From Coix lacryma-jobi var. lacryma-jobi (taxonomy: Eukaryota > Streptophyta > Magnoliopsida > Poales > Poaceae): DNA of 64,000 nt. Below the pieces are notes generated by a model. The model ran no database searches. It was not told the DNA's origin and worked only from the letters and a program-made list of their open reading frames with translations. The stretch covers positions 186,001 to 250,000 of the forward strand of contig VDCT01000282.1 of assembly GCA_009763385.1 (NCBI GenBank), written 5' to 3'. Every line of letters begins with the position of its first letter. The stretch's first letter is position 1. The position numbers and the translations under genes are program-made. Positions 54,148 through 63,565 of this stretch are shown here, piece by piece.

Positions 54148-54792
54148 CTATCCCATTCCTGACGTGAGCACGCAGCCTCAGACTAGGTGGGTGTACGAAT
54201 GGGAAGATCCCAGCTTTTACAGTCCAGGTATGTTGGTTCAAGAATGGGAGACAAACCGCAGCTTGGACGGGCCAGACGTGGCAGATTACAAGGCAACCTG
54301 CTTCAAACCAAAGGTATCGCTCTTATGTCCATCGCCGAGTATGAAATGTCATGCCAAACAAGGGGTCTTTCCATACATCTTGCGTAGATGATCATGTATT
54401 CCTGTGGACTGTGAGGATGTGTTGATGATGCATTCGTTGATGTTTTCGAGACAATATTTATTTGTATGCGACTATTTGTTCATGTTTTCGAGACATGAAT
54501 TTATTGCCGCAGTGTGCGGTCTTTTTTATATCTATATGTCCAAAGGGAAGTACCAAAAAATCATTTTATCCAAAAAAAAAGACAGCCCACCGGTTTCGAC
54601 CGGTTACCGATCTAACCGGTCGGTAACCGACCCAAACCGGTCGGTTACCGACTCGGAACCGAACTACAGAGGCATTTGAATTCGAAATTCAAAACCGGCC
54701 GGCCGGGCGGTTACCGACCAAACCGGTCCGGTAAACGCTACGGTGGCGGCGGTTTTGGCCAACCGGTCGGTAAGAAAAACCCTGCGCACGAC

Positions 54793-55537
54793 AGCCCACC
54801 CTCAACCAAAAATCGACCACCTGGAGTGCAGAAACATAAGGTGGATGTTAGTGACATAGGAGGTTAGGAATTTAATTTCTCAAGGAGAATCCACCGCGTA
54901 ACTTTTCACTGAGAGTTATTCATATATCCGGCTCCCTCATCTAGGGAAGTGTCTCGTGATCAAGCTGTTTTTTTTAAGAATCAAGCTGTGGAATTCATAT
55001 ACCATCTCCCTTCTTATCTCATTACTACAATTTTTTTGGTTCAAGTTGTCCCGAAGAGTAGGACTACAGATTTCTTGTAACTATGTTAACGAACCAAATA
55101 GTACTATTTGTGATTAGCAGTACATACTATTATTGTTGAGAAGATATGTTTGTAATTAAAATTATATTTATAGTTTTAGATAATGAATTACTATTATGAC
55201 AATCATAAGGAACCTGGTACAGAGAAAAAAAAAACGACCAAATATATGTATCCGTGGAGGCTAGCAAAAAAATAAACATTAAAAATAAATTGGACAGAAA
55301 GAAAAAATTGATCAAAACAAAAAAAATCGTCAGAAGAAACACACATACACTCAAGGGTCGATAGGCTCAAAGAAAAAAAATCGCTCAGAAGCGAAAAAGC
55401 ATCGCCCAGAAATGAAAAAAACTGGCTGGAAAAAATCGGCTAGGAAAAAAAAACAATTGAAAAAACGCACCGAAGGAGAAAATCGACTACCATCGCTTCC
55501 CTGGTGGCCGAGCGCGCGTGGGTGCACACATGGCCTC
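54793..55537. other. Spacer, A-rich in the right half
   Basis: 55220-55500 has repeated AAAAAATCG-type phrases. No gene seen. Confidence 0.5.
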
Positions 55538-55572
55538 GGGTACTGAATTGTTATTTAGTACCAGGGGTACTA
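55538..55572. repeat. GGGTACTGA hairpin, inverted relative of 59789-59817
   Basis: GGGTACTGAATTG...TAGTACC forms a hairpin. The inverse of this text occurs at 59791-59817 (GGGTACTAAAATAATA...CAGTACCC) and at 47075-47105. These may be outer ends of a larger decayed transposon enclosing X2 and X1. Confidence 0.55.
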
Positions 55573-55759
55573 ATTAGCGCAGTCTATGGACAACATGAAA
55601 CTAATGAGATTGTTGTATATAGCAGCGCTCTATACAATTTTTGATATATATATATATATATATAGCAGCGCTCTAAATACTATTTAGAGCACCGGCGGAG
55701 CGCAACCCCACGCGCTACCAACTCCAGCAACCCCACGCGCTACCAACTCCAGCGATCTA

Positions 55760-56745
55760 TCAATCCTATCCCGTAACCGTAAAAGAAAAAGGAAATAGCA
55801 TTGGTGTCTGCTCCGGACCGTAAAAGGAAAAAAGAAGAGATTTACGTCTGGGAATCCTGCACCAATAAAAAAAAGGCAGCATGCACCATTAAAGAAAGGA
55901 TTTATCCCACACGCAACCATAAAAGAAAACTAGAAAGGACTTGCATGCAACCGTTAAAGAAAGATTCCTCTGTGGATAACCGTAAAAGGAAGTTGGTGTC
56001 CGTAAAAGGAAGTTGGTGTACTCCGTTCCTGATTCTTCGTGTGAAGGTCGTTCACGTTATACATCTGAAGTGCATGCACAGATATCAATGCCTTAATTAA
56101 GTAAACTAATGATTACTTTGAATAATCTATATGACTAATATTTTAGAATTATTTTTTTTAAAAAAAACTTAGGAAACCATATCACGATTAAAAATTCTTT
56201 TTTACCTAATTTAGCGTGATAAACAAGTAGTAATAATCAAATAGTGATTTAAATAATTAGTTTATGCTCCTCTCTCAGGCATAAAACCCTTGTAAGGTGT
56301 AGTAAACATGCAACCAGAAAATATAACCATAAACACGCCTTCTTTCAAGCTCCCATAACCGTAAAATAAAAGAAAATATTCCAAGAACTGTAAAAGTAAA
56401 ATGAACAATAACCATAAAAAAAGTCATGCAATAATCCGCAGATTGTATATAATTAAGGAAAATATTGATTTATATATTCTCCTCAGTTATACTACATAAA
56501 TATCCATAGTTAAGTACGTTAATTATGTGCCTATAATTAAGGAACTTAAAAAGGAAGCCAGTCATTTGTTTCTATGGAAGCGCATTGAATTACATGGAAT
56601 GGTTCGTTATAAATTAATAATTTCTTTTATTTATTTACAATGACAATTGCATTGCTCTTTTTGGGCTATACGTTTAGTACTTGACGAGGAATAATCACTC
56701 ATCGAGCTCTACACAGTGTTTTTTCTCTCACAACCGTAAAATAGT
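55760..56745 (+). repeat. Left AACCGTAAA motif array of X2
   Basis: At least ten copies on the plus strand, e.g. AACCGTAAAAG (55767, 55979), GACCGTAAAAGG (55817), AACCATAAAAG (55917), AACCGTAAAATA (56357), AACTGTAAAAG (56389), AACCATAAAAA (56410), AACCGTAAAATAG (56732). Irregularly spaced in AT-rich DNA. Confidence 0.8.
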
Positions 56746-57073
56746 GTTTTTCTCTCAACAAATAAACGACTGATTATTTGGATTACCGTATCCCAACTAT
56801 TTGATTTTCAGAATTTAGATTACTTTTAAAACGTTCTAAGTAGTAATTATTTGTTTTACCACCGTGATGAGATATAAAATATCTAGATCACTGTTTGCTG
56901 TTTTAAAAATATTATTATCACAGAGTAGGATAAGTAGAAATTTACAAATTTGTCTCTAAACGTCCCTGTACTAGTAGTAAGATTCTTTTCCCACTATAAT
57001 TTGCATAATCAAATAGTTTACATGCATCAATCAAGCTACTACATTTCACATAGAAAAAAAACAGCACCGAAAC

Positions 57074-57962
57074 ATAAGGATGAAAACGGACGGAAACGAA
57101 CGGAAAATCGCTCTACCGTTTTCATTTCCATATTTTTAGCCGGAAACGGAATCAGGAGCCGGACAGCCGGGAGCTAAAACGGTAGCGGGATAAACGGTAA
57201 TACGAAAACGAGTAAATACGATCGAAAAATAGACGAAAACGAACGGTAAGCGGAAACTTAAACCGGAACATGTATGCCGCTCAAATGTTAATTTTTTTCT
57301 TGGGTAATACACTAGATAGGTCCATATAATCTTAAGACTATAGTCTACATGCCTCCATGCAAACACACGCATATGTTTCTTCTTTGATTAGTATGATACA
57401 CCTTTATAAATATATGGGTACATGATTAGTTTAAGTTAAGTGCTACTCTATTCTAAAGATCCTAAAGTATATTGAGTTTTTTATGGAGGAAGTATATTAT
57501 ATTCTTTTCAAGAAAAGCAGCGAGACGAAACTAGCTAACTGATCGATCGAGCTACCCTCACTCTCTTGACGTGCAATATAATATATAAAATTATACGTAT
57601 ATAATTTTAGTTGTACTAATTTACAGATAAAATACATATTTTGCTACCACCAAACGGAACGGCCCTGCTCAAATTGGTGAGGCAAAGGAGGAGTATTGGG
57701 GTTCGTTTCTTGGGCTGAGCCAATGGGCCAGAAAACTGGTTGCAGACCTTTTCCGGATTGCACGAAAAACGGGATAATCCGGTCAAAAACGGGACTTCGG
57801 AAATACGGAGGACAAACGCTCTAACGTTTTCGATCCCGCTCCCGGTATACCCCATCCGTTTTCGGTCCCGTTTCCGTTTATCCCGGAAAATACGAAAACG
57901 GACGGGAAAAAACGGAATACGATTGCGGACGAACGAGATTCATCCCGTCCGTTTTCATCCTT
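57074..57962. mobile_element. hAT-type MITE (889 bp) inside X2
   Basis: It begins ATAAGGATGAAAACGGACGG and ends CCGTCCGTTTTCATCCTT. A perfect 8-bp duplication ACCGAAAC flanks it (57066-57073 and 57963-57970). The subterminal 200 bp at each end repeat AAAACGGA / TCCGTTTT-type motifs in mirrored orientation. The middle (57380-57750) is AT-rich without a transposase frame, so the element is non-autonomous. Confidence 0.9.
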
Positions 57963-58094
57963 ACCGAAACCACACGTCCCGGGGGACATCGATGCATTAA
58001 TGCTCTGCTGCTACCAACAAGCAGAAAACTGTGTCATGCTCCATGGTTCCAAAAAAGAGAGAGGCAGATGCACATCTGTATGCCCAGCGGCTAC

Positions 58095-58352
58095 AAGGTC
58101 TTGTTTAGATACCCACGAACTATCAACTTTTTTAACTCTCTCTCCGTCACATCACCATCACATCAATGTTTAGACGTATGCATGGAACATTAAATATTGA
58201 TAAAATAAATAAATAATTATACTTTTAGTATGCACATGTCGAGACCAATCTTTTGAGTCTACATAGTCTATATTTGGACAAAATTGTTAAATAACAACGA
58301 AAGTGCTATAGTTGAGAAAAAAACTCACCATTGACATCTAAACAGGCCCAAT
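58095..58352. mobile_element. Common grass MITE inside X2
   Basis: It begins AGGTCTTGTTTAGATACCC and ends inversely GGGCCTGTTTAGATGTCAA. The interior GTTTAGACGTATGCATGG and ACCAATCTTTTGAGTCTA is the text of a very frequent family in grasses. Confidence 0.85.
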
Positions 58353-58369
58353 GATAGATGAAGATGACA

Positions 58370-59065
58370 TCCATCAGAGAATGGGGGCATCCATGCAGAT
58401 GTAGCCTGGGGCCCTGGGCGGGGGCAACAGATCCTCGTTGCGCCATGCTTTTAGTGAAGATTAGTCCGCCGCCTGGAGGAGCTGCAACTGCTATCGTAGT
58501 TGCCAATCTTCTGCTCACGAAGACAGCCACCACCGTTCGCCAACGATGTTGCTGCCACTGCCACCAAGCCACTGTCCATGCATGCCAGAGCTCGGCGGTG
58601 ACCCCGCCATTGTCAGTCCACACGGTTTCTCAACATCCCGCCTGGATCTATTGCCAGTAGCGCCACCAAAGCCCAACTGCCGATGACCTTGTGGATCTGT
58701 GGGCTGAAGTAAGGATAGAAAGAGAAAACAAGAGGAGAACGTGAGAGAGGGAACAAAATGCAGATCATAGATATGCAGGACACCAATCTTACAAGAGAAT
58801 GGATCTGTGGCTGGTTCTCAATGCCGCTGCCGGGAGACACCGTCCAAGTCGGGCCAGCCGTGCACCGTCAGGAGGCACCGTCCACCTGGGGATGGTCGCG
58901 CTGCAGTCACAGCAGAGAAGGTCAGGGCCGCCACGATCACATAGCCGGGAGGGCGATGGCACCGCTGCTGCTGCCGGCCGACCGCGTCCACACCGCCGCC
59001 GCTGCGAATCCCTCGGTACGCCGCCGCGCTTGGAGCCAGGAGGAGAGAATAGAGAGGAGAGAAAA
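58370..59065. other. GC-rich insert in X2, possible captured gene fragment
   Basis: A GC-rich island in an AT-rich element, with open frames on both strands (e.g. plus 58758-59075, minus 58306-58623) but no recognised domain. CT/GA-rich runs at 58715-58750 and 59038-59075 resemble a 5' leader on the minus strand. It may be exon DNA acquired by the transposon. Confidence 0.4.
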
Positions 59066-59129
59066 TGAGAAATAGAAAGGGTTGAAGGTTATTTATATAG
59101 TTGCGAACATGGTATATAATAATTATGGT

Positions 59130-59245
59130 GCGGACCACAGTATTTACGGTTGTGGACCGCAATATTTACAGTTGCGGGATTGTCTATTGCTTTAAGTGCC
59201 ACTGCATCAAAAAGATGATTGTTAGTAATAATATTTACGATTACA
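59130..59245 (-). repeat. Right AACCGTAAA motif array of X2 (inverted)
   Basis: TATTTACGGTTGTGG (59141), TATTTACAGTTGCGG (59164) and TATTTACGATTACAGG (59232): inverse of the left-end motif, before the right terminal repeat. Confidence 0.75.
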
Positions 59246-59338
59246 GGATTTTGGTGGGGTGCCTGCCTCGCTAGATCTAGGCGGCGCTCCACCGGCACTC
59301 TAAATATTATTTATGGCGCTGCGTCCTCAATAGCAGTT

Positions 59339-59355
59339 CTTATATATATATATAT

Positions 59356-59390
<35 letters not shown>
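59339..59390. repeat. (TA)n microsatellite
   Basis: TATATATA runs between X2 and X1. Confidence 0.9.
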
Positions 59391-59393
<3 letters not shown>

Positions 59394-59398
59394 ATTTA

Positions 59399-59766
59399 GG
59401 ATATAACACTCTAAATAATTTTAAAGGCGGGGGTCCGTGGAGCATCCCAATCCCACAACCATAAAATGTTGTTACCAACAACCATCTTTCTGTATGCACT
59501 AGCAAAGCGATCCCGCAACCGTAAATATTTCAGCCCGCAACCGTAAATGTCGTAGAGGAAGAGAATGATCTGGATACATTTTACGCTTGTGGGATGAGAA
59601 TTAGCAGTAACTTTTACGGTTGCGGATGGAAGAGAGGATGATGTGGCTGTCATTTACGATTGCGGGATGAGAATTAGTAGTAACTTTTATGGTTGGGGAA
59701 TTGATGGCCAGTGCTGCTCTAAATAATATTTAGAGCGCTGTGCTCCAAATAGCGGGGGTCCTATAT
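59399..59766. mobile_element. X1: miniature relative of X2
   Basis: The left part shows ACTCTAAATAATTTTAAAGG; the right end, read inversely, shows GCGCTCTAAATATTATTTAG, the X2 terminal core. Motifs: + copies CAACCATAAAATG (59455), GCAACCGTAAATA (59515), GCAACCGTAAATG (59536); then inverse copies TTTTACGGTTGCGG (59613), ATTTACGATTGCGGG (59652), TTTTATGGTTGGGG (59686). The same mirrored plan as X2 in under 400 bp. Confidence 0.65.
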
Positions 59767-60118
59767 ATATAGTATTTTAATATTCTACCCTGGGTACTAA
59801 AATAATAATCAGTACCCACCCAGCAATATAAATTTCCATGCAGCCCGAGGCACGAAGGCACGACACGAGGCCCGCGTTTTTAGCCCGACAGAGCACGGCA
59901 CGACCTGACTCTTCACGGGCCCGGGCTGGCACGGCCCGGCTGCATAGGCCGTGCTTGGGCCGCCCCCCAAGCCGTGGGCCGCACGGCACGACCCGCAAAA
60001 TGGGCAGCGGCCCGCAAGCGGCCGAGCTCCGGCCTCCCAGCCACCGCCCACCGCCCACCGCCTCCCCGGCCCAACATCCCCTCCTCGGCCCATCTACCCC
60101 CCCCGCCGCGGCGCCGCG

Positions 60119-60125
60119 TATATAA
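60119..60125 (+). promoter_or_regulatory. TATA box of the H2 transposase gene
   Basis: TATATAA in CGCGTATATAAGCGGCACG, about 610 bp before the start codon and followed by a GC-rich leader with an intron. Confidence 0.7.
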
Positions 60126-60523
60126 GCGGCACGCCGCGGCGCCGCGCCCCACTCCCGAACCCTAAATCCCTAATTCATTCGCCCTCTCGTCTCTCGGCAG
60201 TCGGCGCCGCACCCGCACCACAACCGCTCTCGGGCTCTCGGCTCGCCTCGGCCTCGCCGACGTCGAGTCGCCGCCCGACTCCGACCGCCCTCCCCGTCTC
60301 CGGTGACCTCGATCCGCCTCTCGGCTTGACACCGACGAGCTATTCTGTCTCCTTCCCTCCCTCCTCTCCCGTCTCCCTCTCCCTCTAGATCTCGGTGATT
60401 ATGTGAGTTCGTGTTACTGTCTCCCTCTTCCGCCGGTCGCCGTCCTTGCTAACGGTGTGTCATCTTCGCCTCTGGGTGGCCCATGGCCCTTGTCTTCTCC
60501 GGCACCGGGCTCCGGTTGCGCAG

Positions 60524-60640
60524 GTAAGAGAAGAATCCTAACCCTAACCCTAACCCTCGTGACCTTGTCTTCTCGTCCATTGATCGTCTTCTCTGCTTGC
60601 CTCTGCTTGATCTGATCTTGTCGTCCTTCTCTTTGTACAG
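60524..60640 (+). other. Probable 5' leader intron of the H2 transposase gene
   Basis: Donor CGCAG/GTAAGAG at 60523/60524 and acceptor TTTGTACAG/GTCGG at 60640. It contains CCTAACCCTAACCCTAACCC (60537-60556). Confidence 0.65.
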
Positions 60641-60728
60641 GTCGGTTGCCGATGCGTCGTCCTCTAGCTGTGGCCTAGAGCGACCAAGGCGGCCACCCGC
60701 CCCGTCGAGGAACGGGGCTGGAGAGGCT

Positions 60729-61301
60729 ATGGCGGAAGACGATGTTGTCCTTCCGCCGGGCCTTGCTCCCGAGGGCGAGAACGATGATGACATCCGTGAG
60801 GATGCTGCTGCGTTGTTCGGTATCGATGTCGCAGACAGTTCTGCACCGGTCGATCTGGACGGCGGCGGTGGTGGAGAGGGGACAGGGGGTGGGAACTCGA
60901 ACTCCAATGGCTCTACTCCATCTGTCGCTGGATCTGGTAACTCTAATGTTGGTAAGCGTAAATCATCTGTGTGGGTTGATTTTGATGAGATATTTGAGAC
61001 TGTGAATGGAGTTAAAACTTGCACTAAAGCTACCTGTAAAATGTGTAAGACCACTTTATCTGCTAGATCTAGTGCTGGCACTGGTCACTTGAAGAGGCAC
61101 CAGAAATCTTGTAGACTGAAAACTAACCAACGTGCTAGGGTTCAGTCTAGGCTTGCTTATAATCCTGATGGTTCTGTGCATAATTGGGACTATAAACCTG
61201 AAGTTGCTAGATCTGAATTATGTCGTTTGATTGCTAGGCTTGATTTGCCATTAAGTATTGGTGAGGCAGATGCATGGGAGGGTACATTGACGTGCTCATA
61301 A
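60729..61301 (+). pseudogene. H2 transposase N-terminal part with BED zinc finger
   Basis: I take ATG 60729 as the start: it follows the intron acceptor, while the earlier in-frame ATG at 60597 lies in the intron. The frame begins MAEDDVVLPPGLAPEGENDD, then an acidic and Gly/Ser/Asn-rich segment. The BED finger (residues ~75-130) reads SSVWVDFDEIFETVNGVKTC ... CKMCKTTLSARSSAGTGHLK ... RHQKSC: C-X2-C and H-X4-C-type ligands present. It ends in a frameshift at about 61290, after LDLPLSIGEADAWEG. Confidence 0.9.
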
Positions 61302-62080
61302 TCCTAGGTTTACTAAGGTTTCTAGACAGACCACCACTAGAGACCTTAGTAAACTATTTACTAAACGTCGTCGTAATATGCTTAAAAATCATGTTTTATC
61401 TGGTGCTTCATCTGTTGCTTTGACATCTGATATATGGTCTGGTAATGCTAAGGAGGACTACATCAGTTAGTTGCTCATTATGTCAGTGCAGATTGGGAAT
61501 TACAGAAGAAAGTAATTGGTTTGAGGTTGATTGAGGTAAGGCATACTGGTGAGAACAATGCTGAAAAAATTGCTTATGTGTTCAGGAATTTGGCTTGATT
61601 GACAAAATATTTTCTGTGACTCTAGACAATGCTTCCTCTAATTCTAAGGCAATGGATACTTTGGCCCCCATGTTTGCTGGTTATTTGGGTTCTGATCCTT
61701 TAATTTCTAATCAGCATGCTTATCCTCTTGTGCATCAACGCTGTGCTTGTCATATCATTAATCTAATTGTGAAATCTGATTTAAAGAGGTTTAAACCTTA
61801 CACTGAAGACTTTAGAACTGTTATTAACTTTTTAAATTCTTTTAATCAGAGAATTGCCATGTTTAAAAACTATTGTAATGCTCAAGGTGTTAGGCCTAGG
61901 AAGTTTGGCTTAGATATGGAGGTTAGATGGAATGCTACATACCTTATGCTTAAACATTTGCTTCCATATAAGGATGTTTTCTCTGTATTCATCAATGCAA
62001 ATTATGGTGTTGAGTTGTTGACTGCTAGACATTGGTATATAGCTCAACAAAATATTAGAGTTTCTGGAAGTATTTTATGA
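61290..62080 (+). pseudogene. H2 transposase RNase H-like catalytic region
   Basis: Pieces in different frames: RRAHNPRFTKVSRQTTTRDL and LSGASSVALTSDIWSGNAKE (61290-61465), then after a frameshift at 61467 a decayed stretch, then 61595-62080 with FSVTLDNASSNSKAMDTLAP, YPLVHQRCACHIINLIVKSD and LDMEVRWNATYLMLKHLLPY. TSDIWS and TLDNASSN carry Asp residues at the positions of the hAT catalytic core, and C-A-C-H-I-I-N-L is the conserved motif after it. The frame ends with a stop at 62080. Confidence 0.9.
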
Positions 62081-62660
62081 ATCAACAGTTGTCCTCTCTA
62101 GTGTTTACTATCCAACTAGTCCACTTGTTCTGGCACCATTTGCTTGACATTGCTGCTCATCTTCATGAAAATTAAAATGATCAAAATCTAATTGCTGTTG
62201 TCTATCCTATGAAGCTGAAATTCCTCAAGTACTGGCAAAAATACCTCTGTTATATTCCTTGCTTTCATTCTTGATCCTAGAGCTAAGTTGAGAGGTTTGT
62301 TTAATGTTCTCCAAATCCTTAAAGAGAATATTGGTGTTGATTACAATTCATATTATGCTGATGTTAAAACTAAATTTACATGTTGTTTGCCAAGTATGAT
62401 AAAAAATTTGTGGTGCAACTAGGACTCATAGACCTACACATCCTGCAATGCTTCAGGTAAGAAAAAACAGGAATGGGGCAGAATATTTGGAGGACTGGAT
62501 CATCTGGTATTGTTGGTCCTTCCCCTACCTCCACTTCATCTTCCTCTCAAACTGCTTGTGCTGTTTGTTGTGAGCTCATAGCTTACCTGGACAGTGACAA
62601 TGTCACTGCATATGAGGATGATTTGATTTGCTTCTTTGGTGGTGTGACCACAAACTAACC
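62081..62660 (+). pseudogene. H2 transposase middle region, decayed
   Basis: Text related to the hAT region between the catalytic core and dimerisation domain is visible in several frames, e.g. the 'AFILDPRAKLRG' type near 62265-62295 and 'DYNSYYADVKTKF' near 62337-62380, then CAVCCELIAYLDSDNVTAYE (62545-62610). Multiple stops. No single frame covers it. Confidence 0.7.
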
Positions 62661-62966
62661 TTTTCTGTCTTATCTATATGGCAAGGGATATTATGTTTGT
62701 TCCTGTTTCTACAGTTTCTTCTGAATCATGCTTTAGCTTGACATGGAGGATCATTGAAGAGCGTCGACGATGCTTATTGCCAGAAACTGTGGAGATGCTG
62801 GCTTGCATAAAGGATTGGAGTTGGTGTGAAGAAGACTGCAGCATGCTGTTGACAACCCAGAGTTAGAATAGTCTTTTAAGAATCTCTATCTTGATGAAGA
62901 AATTGACAATGCATCTGGTGCTCCTTCGGTTGGCACATCTGTGGCTTCTGTGGTTGAGATCTGAGA
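62661..62966 (+). pseudogene. H2 transposase C-terminal dimerisation domain
   Basis: The frame reads MARDIMFVPVSTVSSESCFS, LTWRIIEERRRCLLPETVEM and LACIKDWSWCEEDCSM, the hAT dimerisation signature (V-P-V-S-T-V-S-S-E-S) needed for transposase assembly. Gly of the usual S-L-T-G-R is Trp here. A frameshift at about 62840 moves the last part (NLYLDEEIDNASGAPSV, 62880-62940) to another frame. A stop and untranslated tail follow to 63100. Confidence 0.9.
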
Positions 62967-63565
62967 ACTGAGAGAGAGCCTGAGAGTTGAGAGTTGAGAG
63001 TTATGAGGACTTTTGATTTTTGAACAATGTTTTCTGTCTGTGTGATCTGTAAACATAAGTACTAAGTACAATGTTTGAAGACTTAATTATTATAAGAGCT
63101 GTGCTGCACTCTTTTTTTCTTTCTGGGGTTTCTCACAAGGGTGAGTTTTACCCAGAAAGGTTTTTAATGAGGCAAACATTGCACACAGCTCAATTATCCT
63201 TTTTAATTTTTCTTTCTCTATGTTTCTGTGTTTTGTACTTGTGATAATGATTTTAAATGATTATGAGTTAACTGAGATTAGAGAATCATAAATTAGAATT
63301 TTTTATGTATCTGGAGAGGGGTTTTTTTTGTTGGACGGGCCATGGGCTGGCCCGGCCCGCCGATTATGTGCGTGCCCAGCGGACGGCACAGCCCGAAGAT
63401 AGGCTCGTGGGCCCGTGCTTGGGCCAAGGGTAAGGCCCGTGGGCCACTAAGGCACGACACGGGAGGCCCGCGGGCCATGTCGGCCCGGCACGGGTTGGGC
63501 CATACCTGGCCCGTGCCCGGGCCGGGGCGGGCCAGGCCGGCCCGTTGGCCATCTATACCCAGCAA

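Larger units (their letters stand above)
51831..54784 (+). mobile_element. hAT transposon H1 (Ac-like), internally deleted
   Basis: Terminal inverted repeats begin CAGGGTTTTTCTTACCGA at the left and read the same inversely at the right end (GGTAAGAAAAACCCTG). 8-bp flanks AGCACGAC (51823-51830) and CGCACGAC (54785-54792) differ at one base, as for hAT insertions. Both subterminal regions are full of GGTTACCG / CGGTAACC motifs (51840-51920, 52205-52330, 54590-54780). The transposase retains only its BED finger and C-terminal part. It cannot move by itself but has the termini to be moved. Confidence 0.95.
55668..59319. mobile_element. X2: unclassified DNA transposon with mirrored AACCGTAAA arrays
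   Basis: 36-bp ends at 55668-55703 and 59284-59319 are inverted repeats (30 of 36 identical by eye): GCGCTCTAAATACTATTTAG at the left, and at the right, read inversely, GCGCCATAAATAATATTTAG; both continue to GGAGCGC. Inside the left end (+ strand) AACCGTAAA/AACCATAAA-type motifs recur; inside the right end the inverse TTTACGGTTGCGG type recurs. A hAT-type MITE and a common grass MITE lie inside, and a GC-rich patch occupies 58370-59065. No transposase is recognised. The target duplication is not evident. Confidence 0.65.
59827..63557 (+). mobile_element. hAT transposon H2 (Sleeper-like), nearly full-length, inactive
   Basis: A perfect 8-bp duplication CCCAGCAA flanks it (59819-59826 and 63558-63565). 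Short imperfect inverted ends: left TATAAATTTCCATGC, right read inversely TATAGATGGCCAACG. Subterminal regions (59840-60060 and 63335-63550) are rich in GGCCCG and GGCACG in both orientations. The single gene encodes a BED-finger hAT transposase related in layout to the RICESLEEPER/DAYSLEEPER group; at least three frameshifts break it. Confidence 0.93.

Noticed and set aside
59951..60388. A 145-residue Pro/Ser-rich plus frame at the start of H2
   Set aside because: It overlaps the TATA box and leader of the transposase gene and the GC-rich subterminal repeats; a leader reading rather than a protein.
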